Source of the DNA: Paramecium octaurelia
Lineage: Eukaryota > Ciliophora > Oligohymenophorea > Peniculida > Parameciidae
Length of the DNA: 64,000 bases
Assembly: GCA_905182995.1 (NCBI GenBank)
Contig: CAJJDP010000127.1
Location: forward strand, 245,095 to 309,094
Reading direction: 5' to 3'
Shown in pieces: positions 22,727-35,849 of this stretch. Below the pieces are notes generated by a model. The model did no database searches and was not told the origin of the DNA. It saw only the letters and a program-made list of their open reading frames with translations. Position 1 is the stretch's first letter; every line of letters starts with the position of its first letter. A program made the position numbers and the translations under genes.

Positions 22727-25700
22727 TCAAATTATATTCATCTGTTCTTCCTCATCCTATTCTTAAATTCTTATGCATTGCTTTTTCTAAGTATTGCTTA
22801 ATTTGTTCTAAACTTTGATTCCAGCCTATAAATTTTACCATTTGATCTTCAACATCTCCCTATTTCTTTCCAACATCGATTACTATAACATCTACTCTTT
22901 CCCTTTGCATTCTTGATATTCTCTAAATTCTCTTTCAACACTAATTAATTAATCTTAAATATAATGACTCTTATTCAATTCCTATTGTAAATTGATTATG
23001 GATTCTAAATAAATCCTTATTTATTGTAAATCTTTCATGGTTCGAGACTGAACTCTAGCTCTCAACAGTTCACTAAATAATATATAAAAATAAGTACTCC
23101 TATAGCTTATATGAATATATCAATTGACTCTTCCAATTTTAATCATAATTGACACATTTTAAGACAGAAGAAGGTAATTAATAGTATTAAATGAACCGTG
23201 CAATTGCTGGATTAGACATTAGCTCTACCTAAGAATTCTTTTTAATATTTTGCTTATGCTTAAGATAATGTTATAAAATCTATTTTCCATTGATTCTTAA
23301 TTTCTCAGCTTATTAGAGATGTAAATCCCATTTATCTAAGCATTCTTGATAGATTGCTATATTTTGGTTATCGTTCACTTTGCTTTAGATCACCTACAAT
23401 GAGATAAATTTCTCATCCAAATAATCAGTTACAACTAGCAAATCTTACTCCGAAAGAATTTTAGCTCTTCTTGATTCTAAATTTAAATTTAAACTGGATA
23501 CAATTTATTTCAATTAAGCCTTTACATTTTAAGGAGACAAAATATTTTGAATTATAGTTTACAATTCTTTGGGAATAGTGAATAAATTTAAGGATAAAAC
23601 TATTAATAATAAATACCCAATCGATTCGTAAGAAGGTGAATTACAGGATTAGATATAATTCTATAAGCAATGAAAATACTCTATCATGACTTCTTTATTT
23701 TTAAAAGGGAATTAAGTATTTTGTTTTACTGTATATTCGATTTCTACATCTTAGTCTAAAAGTTCTAAGTAATAATCAGGAATAACAATTGTAGTTAAAA
23801 CATCTTATGCCAGTATTAATTTGAGTCCAATTCGTATTAAGTGATTACTCAATTCATCTAGATACAAATTTTACTCACAAAAATAGCAATAATCCAAAAA
23901 ACATGCAACTAAGTCTTCAGTTATGTTGTAATTTTAGCATTCTAAAAATTCGATATATTTTAAATATTTCTTTATTTAATGCTTATCTTCAATCGATTAT
24001 ATTGAATAAATAGCTAATGGGAGATTATTTGAAAAATTGCAAAGATTAATTGCTAAAATTAAATAAGCATGTTATTCCTAACCGAAACTTTTAAAAGCTT
24101 ACTAAAACAACATTATACATTAGTGGATCACAGATTTTGAAATTGATAATGGTAAATTAGCTGAATTTTAGTTGGTTTTTAACAGATAATCATAAAACTA
24201 ACTTTGGCCACTTTCATTAATTACTGAAAGAATAGAATACTCATCCTACTCATCCTACTCAATTGAATTATTTATTGTAGAATCTTTTTATTTTTTAAGA
24301 CTATTTTATAGATTCATATTATGTTAAATACATGGCTATAGCACACTTTATAATTATTAATGTTTTATTTATTTAATTATGAATGTCAAAGGACTTTAAC
24401 AATGTTATTGAAGATCTTACTAATATTCAAAACTTTTAAGTTCTTGTATGTTAGTTCTTCCAAAATAGTTTGTTATATATATTAATAATTACTCAAAAGG
24501 TACCATAAGATATTCAAAACTTGAATCTACAAAAAATATTTACTCATTTTTTATATTTTTTAATAGCTTAGATTAAACACTCAATAAAGCATATTATGAG
24601 TAATTATTCATAATTTCTCCTTTTGGAAAGGAAAACTTAAATAAAAACTGAATCGCATCTACTAAATTTTAATTCCAGCAAATGCTTTTGATTTGATTTA
24701 TACAAAAGTATAAGATATTAATTAAATGAATCTTTTATTCCAAAGTTGCACCTTCTGGTGATATCATACCACAGCATAATAGGTAACTTAAAATAACAGA
24801 TTCTAATTATATCAACTTGTTTTCAAAATCTAAATTTTACTCTTTAAGTTTTGCATTACATATTATTTGGTTGATTTTTTTAGAATCAATTATATCACCT
24901 TTAGTGATGGAATTAGTGATTTCAAATATCTAATCAATCTAAATTACGCTTATTTTTTTATCAATGAAGTATTATTCAACTTATAATAAGTACTAACTCT
25001 TTGTTAATTAATATTTTTAATCTGAGTTTAACGAATTATCTCCCCTCTCCTTTTTCATGTGTTATAAAATACTAACTAAATCTGAATGGTTATTGAAAGA
25101 CAGACATAAGTCTTTAGAGTGTTGATAATTCATTTAAAAGATGATTTGTTTCCAAAAACCGAGTCCAATTAAATCTTAATAGCATTTAAGACCAAAGCTG
25201 TTATTAAAATCAAGATAATCTTCATATTTGAATTTAAGAATTTCAGGATTTATAGCTTCAAATATATTTTATAATGCTAAATGTGCTATTGAGGATTAAT
25301 CTAATAGGTGCTTTCTCCTTAATGTATTTCTTACCATCTGAGTATCTACTCTCATAGAATTTTTATAAATTGGTGTGTATTTTGAAGCTAGAGTAACTAA
25401 ATACTCTCCAATTTGATCTAAAAGTTTAAATTAATTACAAATATAAATGCATAGCTTATAATTTTAAAACTTCTCTAAAAGACTCAAAATTAATTTGATG
25501 GTATCAATATCAATTACTTTAATAATGTTCGAATAATCTAGTTAATTTCCAAATTTTGATTGAATATGAGTTTTAAAGTCTTCTGAAATTTATCCCAATA
25601 ATTAAATTATTTAAATTAATGTTGAATCATTAAGAGTTACCTTTTTATTCTAATTTTTAATAAAACTTGTTCCATCCACTTAATTTAACAATAATATTTT

Positions 25701-28700
25701 ATTTTCATTTAATTAATGAACATCAATAGAAGCAATTGATGATAGCAATTATAATTTATCATTTTAGATCCATTCATCATCAGGGTCATAACTTGACAAA
25801 TGATCAAATGAGTCACTGTTAATCACCTAAAATGATTCTGAATAGCTGGATTAATTTTCAATCCTACTTTACTTTGAATTATTGAATTTAAACTCCAATT
25901 TTTCACTGCATTAAGATAATTCAGAATTACACACTTAAAAACTCTCTGACTGTTCTTCAATCTCATTAGCAAGCATCTGATTTTGGATCTCAATTTCATC
26001 AAGTATTTACTACAAAATAATTGGGAAGTATTTAGTTAGATATATATGGTATTCTTCTTTCGATAAATCATCTTAATGTTTTAGAATTAATTCAACTACT
26101 TTATTGTAATTGCCTTGCTATATGTAGGATTCGATTGATCTTCTAAGGTCTTTAACTTCAAGGAACAGTTGTCCAGCTTCTTCGTATTGCCTACAGAAAT
26201 AAGCAGCTTCAGCCATTTCCATTTTAGCATTTAATTAATTATATAATCTATAGGCATCTTTATACTTCTTTGCTGAAAAATAACATTGAGCTGCTCTGTT
26301 TTTGATATTCAACTCTTCAAAAAGCAAGCCAGCCTCATGAAATAAATGTTCTCCATTATCTGTTAGAGTTGCTTATGTTGCTAGTTGATATGCCTATGCC
26401 TTTTTTTCTAATTGATAGTCCTTAGCAAATTTGAAACATTTTTTAGCTTATTCATAATTATTTACTCTAAAAAAGTTTAATCCTTAATTTCTCCAATTAT
26501 TCTTATTGTCGAATTGTTAACTAAAAAGAATTTCAAATTCTTAGACATTTTCAAATTATGTTGTGTAGATAATTTCAATGACTTACATTTCTTCCCATAT
26601 TTTTTGAATTGTTTTTCTCTTTGTATAGTTATTATCATAAATGATGATTTATCTTTTTGCTCTTGAGAGAGCCACGTATAATAGTTTAAGTTCTTAACAA
26701 AGTGTTTAGTAGTTGACAAACTTATCAATATTATCTGATAAATTTTATTATTAGGTATTCTATATTAAAAATAACTTTTTCATCTCAATAGTCTAATTAA
26801 ATTCATGGGGCAGAAATACATTATAATTTTGTTCAATCTTAACGAAAACGTCTTTTATCTAAAGGTTTTTCAAGATATTCCAGTCATCTGAAGTGCAATC
26901 ACTATCAGTAAAGAAATTAAATAAAATGACATCATCGAATTCTAATCCTTTTGCTTCATAAATTGTAAGTATTAGGGTTTATTAAAGTGAATCTGGCACT
27001 TTAGGTTTTGATTCTTAATCTCTCACAATAATCACTTAATTACTTCCGAAGGTAATCTAATTCGATTCGATTTTGGAATTCTTTTTTAAATAGCTCAGTA
27101 ATATTTGCTCGTCTTCGCTCTAAATTACAATTGGTTTTGGACCTTGTAGACAAGATCTTTCATCCTTATCAAATACATCGATTTTATAAGGAAATAATAA
27201 TTCTATCATCCTTATTATTGAATTAGTTAACTATAAGATTTAATCATGAAATCTAAAATTTCGAGGCAATTTGAATGTGCAGATCTCGTTATTTCTATAA
27301 TTTTTCTTTAGGTTGGAATCGTTCAAGAGATTTCGAAATTCAACAAACTATTGCCCAGTACCCTTTTAAATATTTTAAGCATTATCTCCACAACAAATCA
27401 ACCCAAAATCTGCAATTTAATTTAACAATATAAACACGGCATTTGGAATATCTTGAAGTTCATCCAAAATTAGATAATGCACATTCTCTATAACATCATT
27501 TCCATATTGTAATTCATAATTAATATGGTTTACAACATCCAATAGATCATAGTAACCTAAATTCTATTTAATCATTTCATAATTTTCAAACGCTTTGTAT
27601 AAAAGTTTCGTATACTCATCTGATAATACTTTGTGATAATAGGAATAGTTGTCATAATTCATATATCTATTCGGATATTAATATGAAGTAGCATGACCTT
27701 TAATTTTTGACATAATCTCATACCAAACTAATGCAGGATCTAGCTTCTTTATCTTCTGATTTTAATGTTCTATTTTTTTAACTATTTTTGGCCAAATCCA
27801 ATTTAAAAACAAATCGAAAGTCACTTCTTAAGTATTGTTATAAAAAATAAACTCCTTATCATCATAATCTTTTATTTTCTTTTATAGTTTCTCATAACTA
27901 TGTTAGTTTGATTGATTTAATGTAACAATCCCTATCTGTTCGTTGTGCCATTGAGCAGAACAATGTTAAGTTTAAGTAAATTTAAAATAAGGATTAAGAA
28001 GTGAAGCATCAACTGAAAAAATAAGTTTCCTCAGAGTTAAAAATGCTGGATATTCTGTTATATCACTCAACTTTTAAAATCTACCCATCTTTTTTTCATA
28101 GTCATCCATATCATCTTCATCAGTATCTGAATTATCCTCCTTGGTTTACGACTCTTGAAGTTCCTTAATAATCTCATAAAAGCTTTCCTCTTCCATTTCA
28201 TGAAATTCTTCTGTTTCTTCTGGTTTTTTCTAAAATTTCTCTTTTACCAACTCTTAAAAATTTTCAATTAATTGTAGATAATTTTATTTAATTTACCATG
28301 CCAACAAAGGACTAGCTGTTACAAAAAGTGTTTTTAAGGTAAGTTTATCTTTCTGTATTAATTAATTTTGAGTTTCTTATTTGATTTAAGAGTAAACTTG
28401 TGCATTTTATGTTTTTAATTGTTATCTTAAATTAAACAATGCGTCTAGTATAAATACTTTAAATAAAGCACAAGTTGTTTTACCAGTTCCACTTCTTCCC
28501 AAAATAAATGTAATGCCTTTCCACACAATTGCCTATAGTTATTATTCGGTTATCTTATTTTTGAATTTTGGTAATTTTGATATTAGTTTACTGATCTATT
28601 AAGCTGAAGGTAGACAAATATATTCCTTTATCATATAATAATTGGCAGTTTAAGCATTAATTTTCAGAATCTTTTTCTGAATTGACTCATATAATTTCTT

Positions 28701-29535
28701 AGTAATCCAGTTGTTTGTTTGGTCATCAAATATATACAGTTGACTATCCAATTTTACAGTTTCAAATGATCGAGGTTAGATGAGTAGATTTTTATTTCTT
28801 GTTTTGATTCCTATTTTTACTTTAGTTGAAAATTGGCATTACTTTTGTTTTTCTTTGATCAATTTAATATTTGATAAGATGTCATTTTATTTCAATTATT
28901 GATGAAGGTATTCGTCTAATATAGTCTAGGATTGCTTTATTATGTGCTCACTATTTCCATTATATTCATAGATTGCATCAATAAAACGCATTTTATGAAT
29001 AAACTTAATCTATTCTAACTCCCCTGATGAATTGGTGATGTAATGCTTTTATGGCAAAATTAAGACAATTATTTATAGAGATTCCAACGGAAGTAAGCTT
29101 GCAACAAAAGCATATTAAAAAGGCAATTTCAAGCTACCGCAATTTAAATGTAATATCTTTGTATATTCCTTATTTTCTTCATTAAATCTTCCTTATAATA
29201 AGGAAGACATGACTAGCAATAATGGAGTGCAGAGGTAAGTTCTGATACTGTTAATAAATTTTTCTACCTTAATTAATACCTTTACCTGTCAAATCAAATT
29301 CCCAAAGCCGATTAGGGAATAATTGATTGATGTTTACAGATTTTAAAGACTGATCCTTGTATTCAGCTTAGAATTTAAATTATCTTAAATATTGGATCAC
29401 AAATTCATGGGGATGTTCGAACTCTCCTGCATTCTCTTTCAATTATTCAAAAACCGCCATCAATTTGCTTTCATATTAAAGCCGATTTTAAGTGTACAAA
29501 TTAAATTGACCCTCCTTAAATTAGCATTCACTCAT
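22727..29535 (-). CDS. TRANK1-like superfamily 1 helicase with TPR-like repeats (2,253 aa)
   Basis: Minus-strand gene, ATG 29533-29535 to TGA 22727-22729. It has only two introns: 22 nt near 29255 and 25 nt at 23073-23097. UvrD/SF1 helicase motifs stand in order: Walker A GRSGTGKTT (~341), DELQD (~686, motif II), YEAKGLEFDDVILF (~855, motif V) and YVALSRAKRQIIIYD (~950, motif VI). Helical TPR-like repeats follow (YEQAKKCFKFAKDYQLEKKA, then FEELNIKNRAAQCYFSAKKY), as in vertebrate TRANK1. About 1,000 further residues are low-complexity helical sequence without known domains. ATPase activity looks possible, since Walker A and B are intact. The biological role is unknown. A frame this long without TGA is strong evidence by itself. 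Confidence 0.88.
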
Positions 29536-29855
29536 TCAAATGATGTATTTTATTAAAGAATTAAATATATCATTTAACAACGCTAAAATGTATGTTATTA
29601 AGTTTCTAATAAAAAATATATTCAAATTTTAATGATTTTGATAAACAATCTTCATAAAAAAAAATTTGTTTTTTGTTAAGTTATTACATTTTACATTCTT
29701 AATTATAATCTGATTGCTATTGCTCTCTCTAGACAAAACTAAAATTAACACTCTAAAGTAATGTAGAATCAAGAGAATTACCTACTTTTATACCCTTATG
29801 CAGATAAGGTAGTTTTAAAGTATATGCTTATGGATTATATTTTATTATAAAAATA

Positions 29856-30644
29856 ATGGATTTGAATAATAATATGCACTCAAAAATTCCAATTCTGAAA
29901 TGTAATCCTTAAGGTTTTAATATATTTTAGAGGGGGACAACTCTTTTTAAAGATACCAAAATCCATTGAATGAATTATAAATTAAAAGTGAATCAGACTC
30001 ATTTGAGTAGAAACAACCCGAATATATACCGCAAATCTAGCCTTATGTATTTTATCCACCCACTCCAATATATCCAATAATAGGTGTCATTTATAACTTA
30101 ATGTAGGGGAAATAAAGGATGAGTTCATTGATCAAGCTCACCAATTCATGAAGCATGGAATCCAAAATAGTTTAGCAAGCATGATCTGGCAACAAATCAG
30201 AACCCAGGATCAGTTCAAAACTAACTAAACTGTCTATGGTTGTAAAAAGATGTGTCAAATTGATTCCATGCTTATAGGCAGATATTACAATTAAAAGTAT
30301 TGGGTAATGAGTATAATGCTATTGAGATATTTCAAAATTCAAATCAGAAGTATAAGTTGGATCAAACATAAACTGAAAACACTGGTTGGCTTAAGGCAAG
30401 ATTAAAATATAGATATAAATCTTAGATTTATGTCACATTTGTTGAGATGATTGATCTAATTCAAGAGGAAGGAGAGGTACACATGAACGCGAGAACTAAA
30501 GCAATACAGTTATAAAATGTAAAAGGGTTTTAAAATCTTGAAAGACAGATTTCATAAATGGTTAAATCAAAAAAAAATTTTGATGGCTTTCTGCTTGAAA
30601 TGTAAAAAGTCTTAGCAGAATTCATTTTCTCGTACTTTAATTGA
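29856..30644 (+). CDS. Unknown protein with Pro/Tyr-rich segment (236 aa)
   Basis: ATG 29856, introns of 29 nt (29902-29930), 23 nt and 26 nt, TGA 30642-30644. The last two introns start GTGTC rather than GTA. Residues ~50-65 are Pro/Tyr-rich (PYVFYPPTPIYPI). The C-terminal two thirds are helical (KARLKYRYKSQIYVTFVEM), followed by a coiled coil. It starts 321 bp from the helicase gene's start, head to head. No family recognised. Confidence 0.65.
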
Positions 30645-31532
30645 CTATTAAATAATGAATGACTTTTAAAATAAATCAGACAAAGTTGCTGAACTTATTT
30701 ATTCTAAATTTTTTATTTGAAATATATATGTATAAATTTTGATTGAATTTATATCTACGAGACATCGATTGAAGCTACAAGATATCAGGTGAAAAATTAC
30801 ACCAAAGTTACTATTTAGACCTTATTGGACGCATTGAATCAACTCTACTTTTCGTTTCACTGTTACTAAAGTTTATTAAGTTTGTCTAAATTTTGTTGTA
30901 GGTTAATAAAGTAATTCTTGAACTTTGCATTCTAGAATATCCTTAAATATTGATGACTATAATTTATTTGATAAGGTGTTAATCATAAAAATCAAGTTAG
31001 TAACTTTAAAATTTGATTCGCTAAGAATATAGTGTGTTTTACGAACAAAAAACTTATAGAAAAAATAGCTTTTTTAAAGATAATAAAAATTTAATTAATT
31101 TGACAATTAATATTAATTATTAGATAGAATGACAAAAATTAAAGCAGTGAACATGAAACTATCAATAAGCAAAGGTGTTTAGTATATAGGATTGATTTAA
31201 GATAAATGAGTAGGATTTGGTTTGATTATGAATGATGAGATTTATTTACAATTAACAACAAAAATAGGAGATAAATTGTAAGGGTAGATTAGATTTGGGG
31301 GTTAATATTCGATTTTAATATATAGTAAGAATGACATAATAATATTTCAAAACCAAACTATTGATTGAAGATATGAAATAAAATAACAATATTGGGATGA
31401 GATTAATAGATATTGGACAATAGATAAAGCAATGATCTATCTTTAAAATATTAAAAGAATGGAAACTATTTATTGATGATACAATTAATAATTGATATTG
31501 TTACATTAATGTTATTTTGTTTAAAATCCTAT
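30645..31532. other. 888 bp without an intact gene; MORN-like remnant
   Basis: At about 31130-31375 on the plus strand a frame reads QYIGLIQDK, then TGA, then VGFGLIMNDEIYLQ and later LQGQIRFGGQYSIL. The spacing resembles MORN repeats (Y-x-G...G-x-G). The in-frame TGA stands where MORN repeats usually have Trp or a charged residue, and no intron removes it. It is probably a decayed MORN gene. The rest is AT-rich with nothing recognised. Confidence 0.35.
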
Positions 31533-32539
31533 TCACTTTTTCAAATACACTAAAATGGTTGTCATATTATCACAACCTGTTCCTTAACTTGTGTCTGGGG
31601 CTAACAATTAATCCAATAAATCTTCAGCTGCTTTACTTAATAAGTTTTCAGTGACAGGTGAATTTCCCAAGGTTGTATTGACATGTTTAAGCAATTCTTA
31701 ATGATTGAGAGTTTCAAACACTCCATCGCATCCCATCAATATGAATCTTCAATAACATTAAAGATCTTACTTGTCTTGAGGGCCCAACTCTGTTTTTTTG
31801 ACATCAGGAAAGGCAATAATTAATTGTTCATTGGGTCTCAATTTGCTGTCACTTTTATATTCCAAATCTCCCAAGGCCCTTGATAAATTGAGGTTGCCTA
31901 GAGAAGATTAAGAATATTTAAATTACCATTGACTCTACCATCACTTACAAAGCCTCCTGCTCTTTCAATTCTTTACTTCTCTTCTTAATTATCTGGCTTA
32001 TGATCAACACTCATATCGAAATTTGTATTGTTTCTACATAATACTGATCTTGAGTCTCCTGCATTGGCAACATACAAGGTGTTCTTGTGAATCAAAGCTA
32101 CATTGGCAGTGCATCCAGCATAAGAATCTATTAATTACTTTAATAATCACCATCAGAATCATTGGCCTTGTAATTGTTCAATTCTTTGGCTCCCTCTGGT
32201 GTCATCAACAATTCGTCCATCTTCAAGAATGTCTCTTTGAGAGCATCTTCAAATTTCTGATCCTTAAAATTTTTATTTTTTAGCAATTCATCGATAAAGT
32301 GTTTCTCTACAAATTAGGCCACTTCTCTTCCTCCATGTCCATCGAAGACTCCAAAAACAGATACATCTTGCACTATATCTGGTTTGTGAATATGAGCATC
32401 TTCCATTGTGTTTCTCCATCCTTTATTATACATCCTAAAATGTGATACCTTGCATTTCCGAAGCTGCAAATATTACAGACTTTCCTTCTCCACTCGTGGT
32501 TACTTTCTCTCTTTTTGGTTAACTTAGATATGGCCCCAT
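31533..32539 (-). CDS. PP2C-family protein phosphatase, putative myristoylated (300 aa)
   Basis: ATG 32537-32539 to TGA 31533-31535, introns of 28, 23, 29 and 24 nt. This is a compact canonical PP2C: GWRNTMEDAH (~33), VFGVFDGHGG (~55), SYAGCTANVAL, NAGDSRSV, SRALGDLEYK, LMGCDGVFE and GCDNMTTILV. All metal-binding Asp residues are present. The start MGPYLSQPK fits an N-myristoylation site, so membrane or ciliary attachment is possible. It is closer to typical animal PP2Cs than the gene at 1715, which has a long N-terminal extension. Confidence 0.93.
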
Positions 32540-32786
32540 TTTATTTTAATTTTATTTAATTTCATAGATATCCGCATTTTCAATATAAATAAATTATCAG
32601 TATTTCCCTCTTTGAATCCAATCCGGCTCATATTTAGTCCTCTATATACTTCCAACGGATTGAACATTCCCAGGTTAAGCATTATTGCTAGTTCTGAACA
32701 TGATATCACAATCCTTTGAAAATCGTTCCTGATTCGTAATGTTGGTATACGAATTGAATTTGTCGTACATCTTGGATTCTGAATAA

Positions 32787-33280
32787 TCAATTACACTTGA
32801 TGACCCCTCCAAATATCTTCTTATCTTATTTTTTACTATTATTTACTTTCGCATAATTCTTGTCAACTTTCCCGCTAATCTCCCCCTTTATTCTACCAAT
32901 CTGCCCATTATTCCATTGGATATCTGCAGGGTACAATTCTCGATCCTTCGATTTTATCGCTACGACATTGTCGCCTCTCAACTTAAAAATAGGTTTGTGG
33001 GAACTTTAATTTTAACTACATGAAAATTCTACAATTCAATACATCTTTTTCTCCTTCCCCTTCAATCTCAACTAATCATAGAAGTCCCGCTCTAAATATG
33101 GTATTATTCCAAAGTACATTCAACTCCATAAGTATTAACTGATTTCGATTTCTGATCATTCTTGCCAACTTAAGCCTTTAAGTAATGATTTGTAATATCA
33201 TAAAGCGACTACGCTCTTTCCTACTTCCCTTCTGGAAATACTTGAGTTGGTCCATAATTTTTTAGTAATCCAGCCCTCAT
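32787..33280 (-). CDS. Unknown conserved-looking protein (146 aa)
   Basis: ATG 33278-33280, introns of 26 and 27 nt, TGA 32787-32789. The two introns are needed to pass in-frame TGA codons. The spliced product runs smoothly: FPEGKQERAQSLYDITNHYL, RDFYDQLRLKGKEKK, RGDNVVAIKSKDRELYPADI, IGRIKGEISGKVDKNY. The second half looks beta-rich. No signal peptide, membrane span or known domain. Confidence 0.65.
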
Positions 33281-33876
33281 TCTATTTTGTAATTTATTTT
33301 GATTATTATATATAATCTATCTTCATAAATCAATTATATTTTAAAGTATATCTATATTCCCAGAATATACTAAGGAACAACAGTTTAGTGATAGAGTATT
33401 GAATAATTCAATTATTTTTATTAAACCAACAAAAAGGGAGTTTTAATTTAATTTAGGAATAGTTATCAGTCTATGATGCCAAATTAGTAAGTTTAAGTGT
33501 ATAAAAAGAGAATCGAATTTAATTGTAATTGAGTATTCGAATTCTTTAATCCTTACACATTTTATTTCCTTAATTCTAAGATATTTTCATTTCTAATAGA
33601 AATTCAAAAACTATTGGTAAATCAATAACATAAGAGATTAATGAATCTATCATTCTTTGAATCAAAATTGATTTATTAAAAATGGGTTGTGTTGAGAATT
33701 GAATTTTATTGAATTTAAAAGTAGTCAGAAACAACTAATATTTTTATTCACAATTCCATCTTTACTGCTCCTTCTGTTATGGATTTATCTATATCAGATA
33801 CATCAGTTTAAATGGGAATAGCAACCTGTTAAATGAGAATATATAATAATCATAAATAATGGAAAAAACAAATTAC
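33281..33876. other. Intergenic (596 bp)
   Basis: Spacer between two minus-strand genes. AT-rich with short frames only. A promoter for the gene at 32787 must lie here, but no motif stands out. Confidence 0.5.
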
Positions 33877-34749
33877 TCATTATCGCTATTTTTCAATAAC
33901 AAAACTTGAATTACAGTAATTATTAAGACAAATTCTTGACAGCCCTTTGAATAAAGGACTCGAAGTATGAGTAGATACATATGTACTACGTTAAGCACTT
34001 TTAGAATTCTTTGTTCTTTCTGTTTCTTTAAAGAGTTTTTTGTAATTGTCTTGTAACTCGATTAAGCTTTCCTCTTTTTCAATCATGGTTATTTTTAATC
34101 TCTCAATATCAATCTTACCCTATTGTATTATTTTTAATTAATCCTGTATCTGCAATCTCAGTATTAATAAATCTTCAGAATACTATTAATTTTCAGCTTC
34201 CAAAATCTTTATCGTTTCAAGAAGCTCATAAATGTGTCCCTGCAGTTTCTTATTACATTCTTATGCCACATAAATTTGGGCTGATTCATAAAAATAACAA
34301 TTAGTACATTAGTAAGAATTAGCCTAGTTTTTCATTTGTTTGTGCGCCTTCAATTTGAGGTTCAATTTCATCAAAGCCTGGTAGTTTTGTGCATCTCTCT
34401 TCAAACTCTCATATTCAGCCTTCGATACTGAACTAAATATACATTGTTACATACTTCTAACTGTATCATCTTTCAACTCTATGATAGAATCCTGACTTAG
34501 GTGGCGGTTTGTGTTGTTTGTTGGATTTGTGGTGTAGTTTTCGTCCTTTTTGCAACTAGAAAGAAAATAGTATGCCTTCATTGATAATCAAGTTTCACTT
34601 ACTTCCTACTGAAACTCCGGTGACTATTAACTTGAGTTATCATCACCGAATGAGGGGATGTCTAAAGTTTTAACCTCGATTTTTTTGGTTTCGCAAGGCT
34701 CGAATAAATCATGAATTTAAGTCTATGTTAAATATATGTTAGAAGACAT
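33877..34749 (-). CDS. Coiled-coil protein (281 aa)
   Basis: ATG 34747-34749, one 27-nt intron, TGA 33877-33879. Residues ~95-230 are helical coiled coil (YESLKRDAQNYQALMKLNLK, ILEAENQQYSEDLLILRLQ). Both ends are Ser/Thr/Asn-rich and probably disordered. A CTNC pair near residue 140 is the only cysteine motif. Family not recognised. Confidence 0.7.
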
Positions 34750-34792
34750 TCTTTTAACAAAATAATATTTTTATTTATATTTTTAATAAATT

Positions 34793-35482
34793 TCATAACA
34801 TCTAACCCAGCTTCTTTATTTTTTGTTATCTAGCTGATTCTAATTGCGACACTAAATAGCTTATCTCCTGTTAAAGGTTTTTGAGATTCGCATAATCAGT
34901 CTCCAAAAACACTTACTCAATTTTTCCGCATTCTCTTGAATTGTCGTACTCCAAATCAAATTTCATGAAAATTCTGGGCTTGAACTCCTCCTCATACCCT
35001 CTGGATGCTATCTAAAACAATAGAACCAACATATCACTTAGATGTCATATCTCCATTCCAAATTCTTGTAATAGGGCATGCCATCCGACTCAATGAAACT
35101 GAGTCTCTTGTGCAACTGAGTTGAATTTGCCTCTAATTTCTATATTCATCTTAATATGGCAATACTTGTAAAAACAATGCTTTTCTGTCTTCCTTGAATT
35201 TCAGAAATTCTACATTTTGTCTAAATTATCTATCCCCAAATTTGAACTTCCCGAAATAGGACACTAATTTTAATGCCAACCTGAAGTATCTATCTGCTTC
35301 ATTCTCATCAATTTCAAGCACCTCTATAAATATAATTAATCTCTATCTAAACCTGCCAATGTTGTCTGAGTGTCATGCTTAACGATGTAACTTATTGCAA
35401 AATTTATGATCTTTTCGTATGAATTCAAATCGACTGCATCCAAAATTTGTACTTCTTCAATAAATTTATCACTCAAAATCAT
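34793..35482 (-). CDS. COMM domain-containing protein, COMMD2-like (202 aa)
   Basis: ATG 35480-35482, introns of 29, 26 and 26 nt, TGA 34793-34795; 202 residues is the usual COMMD length. The C-terminal COMM domain is recognisable: YYKNLEWRYDIQIASRGYEE with its conserved Trp, then KFDLEYDN and a closing helix. The N-terminal helical domain (FIEEVQILDAVDLNSYEKII) also fits. COMMD proteins form the Commander complex for endosomal recycling, so that role is inferred. The first intron has a GTTTAG start, unusual here. The gene lies 43 bp downstream of the start of the coiled-coil gene, on the same strand. Confidence 0.75.
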
Positions 35483-35849
35483 ATTAAGGAAAAATTTTAA
35501 TATCAACTATTAATATCATTTTTCATTGCAATTATTATTATCACCAAATACTAGTGTCTATGTTACTTAGAACAATTTAAGATTAATAATATCATAGCAT
35601 AAAATGATTAGAATTTAATTGGAACAGCTGATACACTATTAAAATTTTAAGATATCAATGTCTTGATTTTTTAAGAAAATCAATTTGATTTATAAGAAAT
35701 GATGATCATTATATGAAATTTATTCACATTAGGTATTCAAATATTTAAGAAACAAATTATAGGATTCTAAGTTAACATAAAAAAAAATAGTAGAATCACA
35801 GGTTTAAGTAATTTTACTGAATGATGATTATTATTGATAAATATTAAAA

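Noticed and set aside
22727-22935. Alternative minus frame reading DVIVIDVGKKQGDVEDQM
   Set aside because: It looks protein-like, but the helicase gene's last exon runs through here in another phase with a proper intron and exact length.
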